From: Bifidobacterium commune
GTDB lineage: Bacteria > Actinomycetota > Actinomycetes > Actinomycetales > Bifidobacteriaceae
Length of the DNA: 64,000 nucleotides
Direction: 5' to 3'
Assembly: GCF_900094885.1 (NCBI RefSeq)
Contig: NZ_FMBL01000002.1
Span: forward strand, 305,283 to 369,282
This document shows positions 1 through 8,477 of the stretch, in pieces. Position 1 is the stretch's first letter. The number at the start of each line of letters is the position of its first letter. The position numbers and the translations under genes are program-made. The notes under the pieces were generated by a model. It saw only the letters and a list, made by a program, of their open reading frames with translations. It made no database searches and was not told the DNA's origin.

Positions 1-1776
1 TCGCTGGACGTCACCAAGTTCAACACCGCCAACGTCACCAACATGGCGTGGATGTTCAAAGGCTGCAAGAAATTAACTTCATTGGATCTTTCCTCGTTCG
101 ACACCCGCCTGTCACTTACGTATGATCTCGATACTGTCATGGGTTACGGCGTACAGGGTATGCTGGCTGACAATCCAAGCTTGCGTGAGCTTTGGCTTGG
201 CCCCCACACCCACCTTGCCAAAAACGACAACGACAGCCGTGTCTTCTGGGACTCGACCGCAGGAGACCCTGCCACCAATTTGCCATATGACACTTGGGTG
301 GAGGTGCCTGCCACCGGTCGCGGCATACCGGTGCCTGACATGCGCTCACGCACCTCGGTAAGCTCGGGACGCAACCCTCAAGGACACTATGTGATGCCCG
401 TGCTCGCCCTCACCATCGACTACAACAACGGGCTGGCCGACCACGTCGATACCATAAGCATCAACACCGCCCGAGCCGGCTCGAAACAGATCCCATGGTC
501 CCGGCAGGGCGCCCCCGTACCGGCACCCGACGGCAAGTTGTTTGACGGATGGGATCTGGCCACCAACCATCCCGACCATTTGACCGTCTCCGGCAACACC
601 GTCAGCTGGACCGCCGCCAACTATCTGGATGCGGACGCCAAGGTTACGGCTAAATGGCGCACTCTGGGGCAACCCGCTATCTCTCTCAACGTGCATGCCG
701 ACGCAAGGACGAACCCCTGGGGCAGCACTGACCCTTGGGTCGAGGTCACCACGACCCTGCCTTCCGGCCGACGCGCGGGCGACGCCATCTCGCTCCAATC
801 GGCCAACGGCACCGGATACAACGGCACCTGCACCCCCACCGCGGACACCTGCACGTTCAACCTCACCGTCGGGCAGGTGCGCGACCCGGCAGACTTCGAG
901 GCCGCCTATCGGCTGACGGCCGCGGTCAGCGCCACCGACATCCGCACCGACCCGGCGGGCACCGCCACCGGCCCGACCACGGAGCAACAGGGCATCCTGC
1001 CGTACACCTCCATCAACTACCATCCGGGTGTCGGCACCGGGACCCCTCCCGCCACCGACAAGGCCCTCACCGACACCAACAGCCGAAGGGCTTGGCTCAC
1101 CGTGGCCGGCCCCTCGCCGATCACAAGACCCGCGCACAGCCTGTTCGACACCTGGCGGTCCAGCCACGGCACCGTAGAGCCCGGCGTCACGCCGGTGCCC
1201 GTCAGCATGGGCGACACCGACACAAAAGGACGCACCGTCCTCGAGCTCACCGCCCTCTGGACGCTGCTGGCCGCGCCAGGGCTCAGCGCCGCGCGCGCCA
1301 ACAACGGGACCATCAGCGTCACCGGCACCAGCAAACCACGGCGGGGCACCGACACCGTGCACGTCTGCCACCCCGCCGCCAACGGCACGCCCCGATGCCT
1401 GGACATCACCCCCGATGCCTCCGGACCGGGCGGCAACACCCTGCCCTACGACGGCGCCACCGAACACCCATGGACCATCACTCTGCCGGTGGACACACCC
1501 ACCGACGAAGGCACCATCGACGCGACGTTGAACACCATCGACACAGCCTATCCCGCACCTGGGCAACCGGTGCAAAGCCCCACCACAAGCACCCCGGTGC
1601 CGCCCCTCTCACTCCAGTCACTCCCTTTGACTGGAGGACGCGCCACACCCACACTGCTCGCCCTCGCCGCCACGCTGACCACCGCCATGATCCTGGTCGC
1701 CGCGGCCACCCGCCTGAGCGCACACAGGCGCAAGGCCCGCCACCGCAATACCACAGGACAACCGAATGCTCAATAA
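1..1776 (+). CDS. LPXTG-anchored BspA-type surface protein, 3' part
   Basis: The frame is open from the first base, so the start lies outside the window; 591 residues are visible. The first ~40 residues (TANVTNMAWMFKGC, then LTSLDLSSFDT) match the DUF285/BspA-type leucine-rich surface repeat. The middle is Thr/Pro/Gly-rich, probably beta-sandwich or InlB-B-like stalk modules, with two close Cys pairs (around nt 828-855 and 1365-1397) that could form disulfides. The end is a sortase signal: LPLTG at nt 1621-1635, a hydrophobic stretch (TLLALAATLTTAMILVAAA) and a basic tail. The product is therefore inferred to be exported and covalently linked to peptidoglycan, probably as an adhesin. Ligand unknown. 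The BspA assignment rests on one visible repeat; the sorting signal is firm. Confidence 0.85.
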   Translation, partial: SLDVTKFNTANVTNMAWMFKGCKKLTSLDLSSFDTRLSLTYDLDTVMGYGVQGMLADNPSLRELWLGPHTHLAKNDNDSRVFWDSTAGDPATNLPYDTWVEVPATGRGIPVPDMRSRTSVSSGRNPQGHYVMPVLALTIDYNNGLADHVDTISINTARAGSKQIPWSRQGAPVPAPDGKLFDGWDLATNHPDHLTVSGNTVSWTAANYLDADAKVTAKWRTLGQPAISLNVHADARTNPWGSTDPWVEVTTTLPSGRRAGDAISLQSANGTGYNGTCTPTADTCTFNLTVGQVRDPADFEAAYRLTAAVSATDIRTDPAGTATGPTTEQQGILPYTSINYHPGVGTGTPPATDKALTDTNSRRAWLTVAGPSPITRPAHSLFDTWRSSHGTVEPGVTPVPVSMGDTDTKGRTVLELTALWTLLAAPGLSAARANNGTISVTGTSKPRRGTDTVHVCHPAANGTPRCLDITPDASGPGGNTLPYDGATEHPWTITLPVDTPTDEGTIDATLNTIDTAYPAPGQPVQSPTTSTPVPPLSLQSLPLTGGRATPTLLALAATLTTAMILVAAATRLSAHRRKARHRNTTGQPNAQ

Positions 1777-1973
1777 ACACCCATCGCCTGCAATACTTCA
1801 ACAACCGAGGCGCGTCAGACCCAGATAGCGACACCCGGTCTGACTCTCGCACAGACTTGCCCTGCAAATATTTATCTACGGGCTTCCGTCATCGCAGTGC
1901 AGTTAACCAATGGCAGATGCATCGGGATGATGTGGAAAACAGAGCAGGATCCGCATTTTATCGAGCGCCTGAA

Positions 1974-2042
1974 GAAAACCGGTGGCCGCAAAGCAAGTAA
2001 CTGCTATGAATAGCGTTACTTGCTTTGCGGCCACCGGTTTTC
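1974..2042. terminator. Very long hairpin between convergent genes
   Basis: A perfect 28-bp inverted repeat (1974-2001 with 2015-2042) whose loop itself folds (GCTAT/ATAGC at 2003-2014), giving a nearly continuous stem of about 33 bp. Four T/A bases sit at the stem ends on both strands. It lies between the surface-protein stop (1776) and the dipeptidase stop (2098), so it probably terminates transcription from both sides. Confidence 0.75.
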
Positions 2043-2097
2043 TCGTAAAGTGCCGTTAAACACCCAAGCCCAGTGATTTCAACTCGCGAATTGCGAC

Positions 2098-3714
2098 TCA
2101 GTGGTCGGAGCGGTTGAAACCGTTGGACATCTTCATTGAGACTGTGTAGAGCACGGTGTCGAGCAACGCGTCGGTTTCCTCTTTTAGTTGGTCGGCCATC
2201 GTTTGGTTGGCGGCGCGCAGGATCTCGCGTACCTGTGCGTTGCGGGTGGCTTCGATAATCTCGTCGGGGTCCATCGGCTCGACGTCGCACTCGGGATTGC
2301 CGGCTTCGAGTTCGGCTTGTGCCAAGGACTCGGCGGTGGCCTCCTTGTCGCCGCCCAGCCTGGCAACCTGTTCGTCGGTGGCCGCAATCATGCGGTGGGC
2401 CATGCCGCCGAGCTTTTCCTGATAGCGCTCGATGGCGTTTGACGTTTCGCCGAATGCCGAGTCGCACAGCGCCGCGATGATGCGGTTCTGCCAGTAGAAG
2501 TTCTCCGAGGTCACGCGTGTGGTGGTGGCTTCAAGATAGGCCGGCGTGGTGTCGACGTTCGGGTAGAAGGGAATCAGGGCATTGAACGGGTTCGAGCCGT
2601 AGGAAATCCACTGAATTGCACGGTCGGATTGCGGGCGGTACGGGCGAATCTGGATGGCGGCAAGCTGGTTTTGGCGGTTGATGCCGATGCAGCGATACAT
2701 GTGACGGGTGCGTTCGTCACCGAGGTGGCCGTACGGATCGTATGGTGTGCCCTGATAGTGCGAGCTAAGCACGTACTTGATGTCTTCGATGGTGATCTTG
2801 CGCTCGGGTTGGCGTGCCCACGGGATGTTGTCGGATTCGGGGGTGTGGTCGGCGTCCGGACCGTCCCAGACCTCGTCGTACGGGTTAAGTGTGCGCTGCA
2901 TGTACCAGGCGCGCGGGGTGTTGTAGACGTGGTCGGAATCGGAGTGCGAACCGAAGGCCTCACGCGGGTTGAACGGGGTGTTTGCCTCGACGGCGAGGTC
3001 GAGATGGTTCGCCTCGATGAACTCGCCCAGGTCGGCCGAGCACATATGCTCCTCCTGCTCACCCAGCGCGTCTTCGAGGTCGAATCCGTCGATGCCCAGC
3101 TGGTTTGGCATGGTCACGTACGCCTCGTCGGGCACGCGCTTGGCGATCCAATGATGGCCGCCGACGGTTTCCAGCCACCAGATTTCATCGACATCGCTGA
3201 AGGCGACACCATTCATTTCGTTGGTGCCGTACTGTTCCAGCAACGCACCCAACCGTTCCACACCTTCGCGCGCGGTTTTGATGTACGGCAGGACGATGGT
3301 GAGGAAGTCTTCCTCGCTGATGCCGCCGGGGACTTCAGCGACATAACCTTCCTCGCCCTTCGCGCCTTTGGCCGGCTGAAGCTCGACCAACGGGTCGGCG
3401 CCAAGCACGCGCTCGTTGGTCGTCAGGGTTTCGGTGGCGCTCATGGCTACGTTGGCCTCGTTGACACCCGCCTCGCCCCAGATGCCCACCTCGGTGTCGG
3501 CGTTGGGCATCGAGGAGTATTGCAGCGGGTTGTCGGGCAGCTCGATCTCAAGATGACTCAGAACGCTTTTGTAGAGCCTTGGCTGCTCCTCGGGCTTGAC
3601 GACGACGAAACGCTTGGGGTCGAACTCCCCGTTTGCGGAATCCTCGTTGCGGGCGATGATGGTTGATCCGTCATAACTCGCGTCTTTACCGACCAAAATA
3701 GTGGTGCATGCCAT
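2098..3714 (-). CDS. pepD: C69-family dipeptidase
   Basis: 538 residues, the usual size for peptidase family C69 (PepD/dipeptidase A), N-terminal-nucleophile hydrolases that cleave a broad range of dipeptides. The protein opens MACTTILVGKDASYDGST; Cys3 is the expected nucleophile and the following DGSTIIARNED is the family's N-terminal signature. There is no signal peptide, so cytoplasmic action on imported peptides is likely. It is followed after 42 nt by a PEBP-type gene on the same strand. The long open frame antisense to it (2629-3666) is a codon-bias shadow. Confidence 0.9.
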   Translation of the reverse strand: MACTTILVGKDASYDGSTIIARNEDSANGEFDPKRFVVVKPEEQPRLYKSVLSHLEIELPDNPLQYSSMPNADTEVGIWGEAGVNEANVAMSATETLTTNERVLGADPLVELQPAKGAKGEEGYVAEVPGGISEEDFLTIVLPYIKTAREGVERLGALLEQYGTNEMNGVAFSDVDEIWWLETVGGHHWIAKRVPDEAYVTMPNQLGIDGFDLEDALGEQEEHMCSADLGEFIEANHLDLAVEANTPFNPREAFGSHSDSDHVYNTPRAWYMQRTLNPYDEVWDGPDADHTPESDNIPWARQPERKITIEDIKYVLSSHYQGTPYDPYGHLGDERTRHMYRCIGINRQNQLAAIQIRPYRPQSDRAIQWISYGSNPFNALIPFYPNVDTTPAYLEATTTRVTSENFYWQNRIIAALCDSAFGETSNAIERYQEKLGGMAHRMIAATDEQVARLGGDKEATAESLAQAELEAGNPECDVEPMDPDEIIEATRNAQVREILRAANQTMADQLKEETDALLDTVLYTVSMKMSNGFNRSDH

Positions 3715-3756
3715 ATTGTTCTGTATTCCTATCGTTGATTTTTTTGGATTCTCTTA

Positions 3757-4314
3757 TCACTCGGCGGGATTGGCCATCAGCGTGATTTCGGCTTCGTCGA
3801 TCGGGCCTTCGTGCGCGCGAATCTTGTGGTAGAGCTCGTTGAGCCAGAAGCCTTGGTTCATCTGCGGCAGTGGGGTGGCCGTGCCCCACACATGCAGCAC
3901 GTACCCGTGGGGCTGATCGGGTGGAGTAGGGCCATTGTAGCGCATCGTCACCGCGGGGTTGGTCGAGCCGACGAACTTGCTTGCGGCGCTGGTGCGACCC
4001 TGCGCGGCCTCGGGAATCATCGCCGGCATCGCGCGAGAGAAGTCCGTCGGGATTTGCAGGGCGTGCGAATCGTTGAAATCGAACATCAGCGCATCGACGG
4101 GCACGTTGGTGGCGGACCAGTGAATCCACTCAAAACCGCAGACGGGGATGGAATCGGGGTCGGTCAGCTGCCAATGGAGGTAGCGGACCTCCGGCTGCAT
4201 CTCATCGATGTAAAACGGGTAGGATACGATCGGTGTGCCCTCAAGCTTGTTCTCCGCCGCCGCAGCCCCGGTGAAGTCCTCGGGAATTGTCGTAAAATCA
4301 GCAGAAATCTTCAT
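3757..4314 (-). CDS. YbhB/YbcL family (PEBP, Raf-kinase-inhibitor-like) protein
   Basis: 185 residues from ATG at 4314 (MKISADFTTIPEDFTG); an upstream in-frame ATG at 4371 would add 19 residues unlike the family, so the shorter start was chosen. Family hallmarks are the anion-pocket segment TDPDSIPVCGFEWIHW and the later GPTPPDQPHGYVLHVWGTA. Bacterial PEBP proteins are small cytosolic proteins of poorly defined role, possibly ligand binding. It shares strand and short spacing with the upstream-neighbour dipeptidase gene, so the two may be co-transcribed; no functional link is evident. Confidence 0.88.
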   Translation of the reverse strand: MKISADFTTIPEDFTGAAAAENKLEGTPIVSYPFYIDEMQPEVRYLHWQLTDPDSIPVCGFEWIHWSATNVPVDALMFDFNDSHALQIPTDFSRAMPAMIPEAAQGRTSAASKFVGSTNPAVTMRYNGPTPPDQPHGYVLHVWGTATPLPQMNQGFWLNELYHKIRAHEGPIDEAEITLMANPAE

Positions 4315-4380
4315 ACACCAATTATCCCTCGGACTTGTGACCAAATAGGCGTCTTGCATGAAAGCATACACATACAGGAA

Positions 4381-4418
4381 GGGCTGAAACCAAAAGATTC
4401 ATCTTCCAGTTTCAGCCC
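4381..4418 (-). terminator. Inverted repeat downstream of the ulaA remnant
   Basis: GGGCTGAAAC (4381-4390) pairs perfectly with GTTTCAGCCC (4409-4418) around an 18-nt loop. It lies after the ulaA fragment stop on the minus strand and 67 nt upstream of the PEBP start. No strong T-run follows, so termination is only a suggestion. Confidence 0.35.
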
Positions 4419-4518
4419 AGCTGTTCAATTATTGAAATGGGATCCGTTAAGCCGACGACAGCGACGCAGTGAGTAGAAGAAATTCAGCCTTGCCGATGTG
4501 ACGGATTGCCGGATACAT

Positions 4519-4930
4519 TCAGGCCTTGGCGGCAGCAGCGTTCTTTGCGGCCTTGGCAGCGGCCTTGGCAGCAGCCTTGGCATCTTCTTCCTGCTTCTTG
4601 ACCTCAGCGATGAATTCTGCATGCTGAGCACCGGGCAGCCAACCCTTGTTGACAACCTTGACCTGCCAGATACAAGCCACAGCGAACAGAACGATCGCGA
4701 AGACGATTAGGGAGATGCCGCCGGCCACGGGGCCGAAACCTGCAAGCTTGCCGGCGATGGTGCCGTACCAGCAGAAGTCCGCATCGCCGAAGGTGGCGTT
4801 GGACAGGCCGAAGCTGCCCATAACGGTCATCAGCATGGCGGGGAGGAAGGTGACCAGCAGACCGTTGACGAAACCGCCTACAACAGCGCCGATACGGCCA
4901 CCGGTTGCGTTACCGAATACGCCGGCACCA
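4519..4930 (-). pseudogene. 3' fragment of ascorbate-type PTS IIC (UlaA-like)
   Basis: The minus strand encodes only the C-terminal ~135 residues of a UlaA-like membrane permease. GAGVFGNATGGRIGAVVGGF, then LLVTFLPAM, then GDADFCWYGTI are typical of the last transmembrane hairpins of the ascorbate PTS IIC family. They are followed by a final membrane segment (ISLIVFAIVLFAVACIW) and an Ala/Lys-rich tail. The frame loses UlaA similarity near 4930, exactly where plus-strand LacI coding begins, so the 5' two-thirds is gone. No start codon or RBS serves it. Ascorbate-like catabolic genes occur at 28-34 kb, which makes an ancestral link plausible. Confidence 0.75.
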
Positions 4931-5499
4931 CATAGATATCGTCGCCAGCATGCGTGAGGCCATCACACACATAACCGATCACAACGGGACCTCAATCATG
5001 TTCATGAGTCCTGACATAGGCTCAGATACAGCCTCTGAGGCCTTTGTTTCTTTCCAGAATTCCGACCAGATCACGGGCTATCTTCATAAACCCGAATGGA
5101 CGACCTTCGGTAATTACACAATCGAACGCGGCTACAACGACGTGATGAAGATCTTCTCCAACGAAGAAGACCGTCCCGATGCCATCGTCTGCGCTTCCGA
5201 CGAAATTGCAGTCGGTGCGCTGATGGCATTACAAGAGCTTGACATCGCGGTTCCAGACGATGTGAAGGTCATCGGCTTTGGCGACTCCCCACTCGCTGCC
5301 GCCTACCGTCCGTCTATCACATCGCTCAAACCACTATACGAATCGATAGCGGAAGAGGCGTTGCTGTTGATCGAGCTCAAACGCACCGGTCGACGCCACC
5401 TTCCCGCGCACACCGCTTCCCCCCCCCCCTCAGGTCGTTCGCAGAGAATCGACTTCTTCGCCACGCATCGGCACCAGCGACATGGCCGATCCTCGCTGA
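4929..5499 (+). pseudogene. LacI-family regulator, C-terminal fragment with frameshift
   Basis: The translation carries the ligand-binding half of a LacI-type repressor: SMREAITHITDHNGTSIMFM, then RPDAIVCASDEIAVGALMAL, then DDVKVIGFGDSPLAAAYRPS. The helix-turn-helix and the first ~120 residues are missing. Near the end an 11-C homopolymer (5419-5429) shifts the frame. The typical ending PQVVRRESTSSPRIGTSDMA is recovered one frame over and stops at 5497-5499. Together with the head-to-head ulaA fragment this looks like one deletion that removed both 5' ends of a divergent pair. The fragment ends 24 nt before the holB stop. Confidence 0.8.
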
Positions 5500-5523
5500 C
5501 GAGACTCGGATAGAAAGCCGATC

Positions 5524-6675
5524 TTAAACCATCAGGGCACAGAAAAGCGCTTCGAACAGGAGGGTCTGGTTGCCGTTGCCATTGAGTCGGCGGCGGGCGG
5601 TGGACACCGAATCGAGTCGGTCAACTACCCCTTGGCGAGTGAGACGATCGGCCAGACGCGCGATTGCTGCGCGGTTTTCGCGGTTGATCAGGCCGACGGA
5701 ATCTTCGGCATTGTTCTGCAACACGGCCGCATCGCGGTAAATGCTGGCGATGGTGTTGAGATCGCGATCAAGCACATCACGGCTCCGACGGGTCGCCCGA
5801 CGTTTGAGTTCGGTTTTCTTGCCGATCTGGTTGAACGCGGTTCTCAGTTTGGGAGGTATGCGGTCCTTTTCACCCAAGCCGTTGATGCGACGGAATTCCT
5901 TTTCCTGTTCGGTGGCTCGCTCCTCGACTTCGGCTTCGGCCTGCGCCTTGGCGTTGTCGATGAGACGACCGGCCAGCAGCACTGCATCCGATGCTAGGGC
6001 AAGGTTCACCACCCCCGCCACCAACTCATCCCTGTCGGCCATAACCCGCTCATTGATGGCATACAACCGAGCCACGCCGATATGCCCCTCAGCCAGACGC
6101 GCGGCACGCTCGGCTGTCTCCGGTTCTATATGGTCACGCGATTCAAGGAAGTTCGCCACTGCCGGCGTGGACGGCACCGTGAGGTTGACGATGCGGGTGC
6201 GAGAACGGATGGTAGGCAACACGTCCTGGGCACTCGGCGCGCACAACAGCCAGATGGTGTGGGGGCTGGGTTCCTCGATCTCCTTGAGCAGCACGTTTGT
6301 GGTGCGCTCGAGCATGCGATCGACATCTTCGATGATGATGATACGCCACGGTGAAATACTAGGGGTCTGCTCGGAAGTTTCGATCAGCTCACGCACCTCG
6401 TCGATGCCGATGGTGACCTTGTCGGTGGCCAGCACGGTCACGTCGGGATGCGATCCCGCCAGAATTTGTTCGCTTGAACGTTCCGGCTCATCGCTCAACC
6501 CGTGCGTCGGGCTTTCCAGAGCCGCCGCAAATGCGCGTGCCACATTGGATCGTCCGGATCCTGGAGGGCCGCAAATCAGCCACGACTGGGCAATCGCCTT
6601 AGGATTGCCGGATGCAATGGTGCGTAGCCTGGCCACCGCCTGATCCTGGCCTACAATCGAATCCCATACGCTCAT
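5524..6675 (-). CDS. holB: DNA polymerase III subunit delta'
   Basis: 383 residues of a clamp-loader AAA+ subunit. MSVWDSIVGQDQAVARL begins the domain, and GPPGSGRSNVARAF (residues ~36-49) is the P-loop with Arg in place of the usual Lys, in line with delta' being a poor or non-ATPase. Then come VRELIETSEQTP, IIIIEDVDRML (Walker B position) and LLKEIEEPSPHTIWLL. The SRC-like sensor reads IRSRTRIV. It completes the clamp loader that places DnaN on primed DNA. It lies downstream of tmk and topA in the same orientation, the usual actinobacterial grouping, with a 179-nt gap after tmk. Confidence 0.93.
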   Translation of the reverse strand: MSVWDSIVGQDQAVARLRTIASGNPKAIAQSWLICGPPGSGRSNVARAFAAALESPTHGLSDEPERSSEQILAGSHPDVTVLATDKVTIGIDEVRELIETSEQTPSISPWRIIIIEDVDRMLERTTNVLLKEIEEPSPHTIWLLCAPSAQDVLPTIRSRTRIVNLTVPSTPAVANFLESRDHIEPETAERAARLAEGHIGVARLYAINERVMADRDELVAGVVNLALASDAVLLAGRLIDNAKAQAEAEVEERATEQEKEFRRINGLGEKDRIPPKLRTAFNQIGKKTELKRRATRRSRDVLDRDLNTIASIYRDAAVLQNNAEDSVGLINRENRAAIARLADRLTRQGVVDRLDSVSTARRRLNGNGNQTLLFEALFCALMV

Positions 6676-6854
6676 TGTTCCTCCACTGATTTGTTACCAC
6701 CACACTATTGCCCACCGCGGATAGCGAGTCGAATTTGCATCCCACACACAGTCGCCATCCGACTGTTCCAGGAGCCGTTAAGCCTTGATGCAACTATGTC
6801 TTTTGTGGCAGCGTTTATGAAGTGCGTGCAATGAAAGCCGTCCTATTAACAGCT

Positions 6855-7469
6855 TCAGCTGGCCAGCAGACCGTCGGCGTCACCGCGAATCTGATTCCAC
6901 ACTTTCTCGATGGGTTTGGCCGCATCGACAACCATGAGACGCGAAGGCTCGTGCGAAGCCAAATCAAGGAACGCCTGACGAGTGCGCTTTTGGAACTCCT
7001 GCCCCGCCGATTCCATGCGATCCTCACTGTGTTCCAGTCGATTATGGGAGGCCGCTGGGTCCATGTCGAGCAGATATGTGCGGTCGGGCAACAAATCGTT
7101 CGTCGCCCACAGGCTTAGATTGCGCACCTCGTCCTGAGTAAGTTCCCGTCCTCCTGCTTGATAGGCCAGCGAAGAATCGATATAACGGTCGGAAATGACC
7201 AGTGCCCCGCGTGCGAGCGCTGGCCGAATAACCTCGGCAACATGTTGCGCACGGTCGGCCGCGAATAGCAGAGCCTCGGCACGCGGCGCAATATCGCCTC
7301 CATCATGCAGAAGCAACTGCCGCAAAGCAACACCCAACGTTGTGCCGCCCGGCTCGCGGGTCACCACAACCTCACGCCCCCGCTCCTCGGCATACTCCTT
7401 CAACCGCTCAACCTGCGTGCTTTTCCCCACGCCGTCAACACCTTCAAACGAAACAAATATCCCGCTCAT
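6855..7469 (-). CDS. tmk: dTMP kinase
   Basis: 204 residues, normal for thymidylate kinase, which phosphorylates dTMP to dTDP in DNA precursor synthesis. [16 protein letters not shown] is the P-loop near the N-terminus, [12 protein letters not shown] follows, and the DRY motif lies in [33 protein letters not shown] at 7469 is a clean start. It sits between topA and holB; the ~1 kb topA-tmk gap is larger than expected and holds a decayed reading frame. Confidence 0.96.
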   Translation of the reverse strand: MSGIFVSFEGVDGVGKSTQVERLKEYAEERGREVVVTREPGGTTLGVALRQLLLHDGGDIAPRAEALLFAADRAQHVAEVIRPALARGALVISDRYIDSSLAYQAGGRELTQDEVRNLSLWATNDLLPDRTYLLDMDPAASHNRLEHSEDRMESAGQEFQKRTRQAFLDLASHEPSRLMVVDAAKPIEKVWNQIRGDADGLLAS

Positions 7470-7578
7470 AAACCCTCAATCCAGCGATTCAATATCTTTG
7501 GAATCCATTATCGGTCATCCGGTGTGACCATACTCCAGCTGTGTCATTAACAATAAATGGTCGCCAGTTCTTTAATGC

Positions 7579-8085
7579 TCACTTATCGAAGTGATAGTCA
7601 CCGCCAAATTGTTATGTCCAAGTACCAATTATCTTTCCGTATCGCTTTTCTACAGCTTTCTGAATTTTTGAAAGCTTATTGCATAAGACCACCCCGGTTG
7701 TGTGCCAAAAACACGCGCCCATCCCGAGCCAGCACGTACTTGCTGAGATCACGTTTTCGTCCTTTCCAACATGGACATGAATGCCATGGTGCATAACTTG
7801 AGAACTGAAAAATACGGAATAACCCATCACCTAAAATATTTCAGCCATGCCCGTACTTCCGATCTATCTCTCGGGCAGACTCGATCATGTCATAGTTCTC
7901 ACGAAAATACCGATGAACAAGATCCAAGCTATCGTTCGGAAAAGTCGATGACAGGATGGTTCCTGCGGTATCGAGGACCGCTTTCTGTCATAACCAATCT
8001 CTGTAATCGTCACGGTGTCTGCGGTGTATCCCAAACGAATACCATCCTATTCACAGTAATTGTCGTACTGCAGATTGCACCTCCT
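7579..8085 (-). pseudogene. Decayed gene, part resembling DUF4160
   Basis: Minus-strand pieces in shifting frames can be joined: DGIRLGYTADTVTITEIGYD, then LDTAGTILSSTFPNDSLDL, then HRYFRENYDMIESAREIDRK, then HHGIHVHVGKDENVI, then KYVLARDGRVFLAHNRGG, then KLSKIQKAVEKRYGKIIGTW. An in-frame TAA follows, and QFGGDYHFDK precedes a TGA at 7579-7581. The HVHVGK plus LSKIQKAVEKRYGKIIGTW part recalls DUF4160 proteins, often partnered with DUF2442 in toxin-antitoxin-like pairs; I do not recognise the upstream part. At least three frame changes mark it as dead. The remaining gap up to 8410 holds only a run of ten C (8354-8363) and no recognisable gene. Confidence 0.4.
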
Positions 8086-8410
8086 TTCCTTCTGCGATAC
8101 CGCCAATTGTAGCGACAACGCAGCAGGTCGGAAAATGATTCGAGTGCCGCAGTCTGCGTCGCCGGCCCTGTTTGCTGCAGGTCGGCGTTTGCTCTCTGCT
8201 ATTGATTGAATCGCCATGACTTGCTCTTTTCATCTCGATGCGACTTCATTGACACTATCGAAACACAAATAAGCCAAGAACCGAAGAAAAACAGGACAAT
8301 GTGGTCGAATGGCCGAGGTTATCTACATTCAATGACGCAATGGTTCCACATCACCCCCCCCCCAAGGCTTCCGAATGATGATTTTTAGTGCACTCAGAGA
8401 AGAATCATTG

Positions 8411-8457
8411 AAAACAAGACGACGCAGGCAACGCATCTACGAAATGCGTTGCCTGCG
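8411..8457 (-). terminator. topA terminator
   Basis: A perfect 14-bp stem (8423-8436 with 8444-8457, CGCAGGCAACGCAT) with a 7-nt loop lies 20 nt past the topA stop. On the minus strand it is followed by GTCTTGTTTTC. Confidence 0.75.
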
Positions 8458-8477
8458 CCCTAGAGGTTCAGCGTTGG

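Noticed and set aside
346..2000. Long open frames antisense or out of frame to the surface-protein gene (346-1575 minus; 735-2000 plus)
   Set aside because: They are Arg/Gly/His/Pro-rich mirror translations of high-GC codons, with no domains or RBS.
2629..3666. 345-codon open frame opposite the C69 dipeptidase
   Set aside because: Val/Asp/Gly-rich antisense shadow of a clearly conserved gene.
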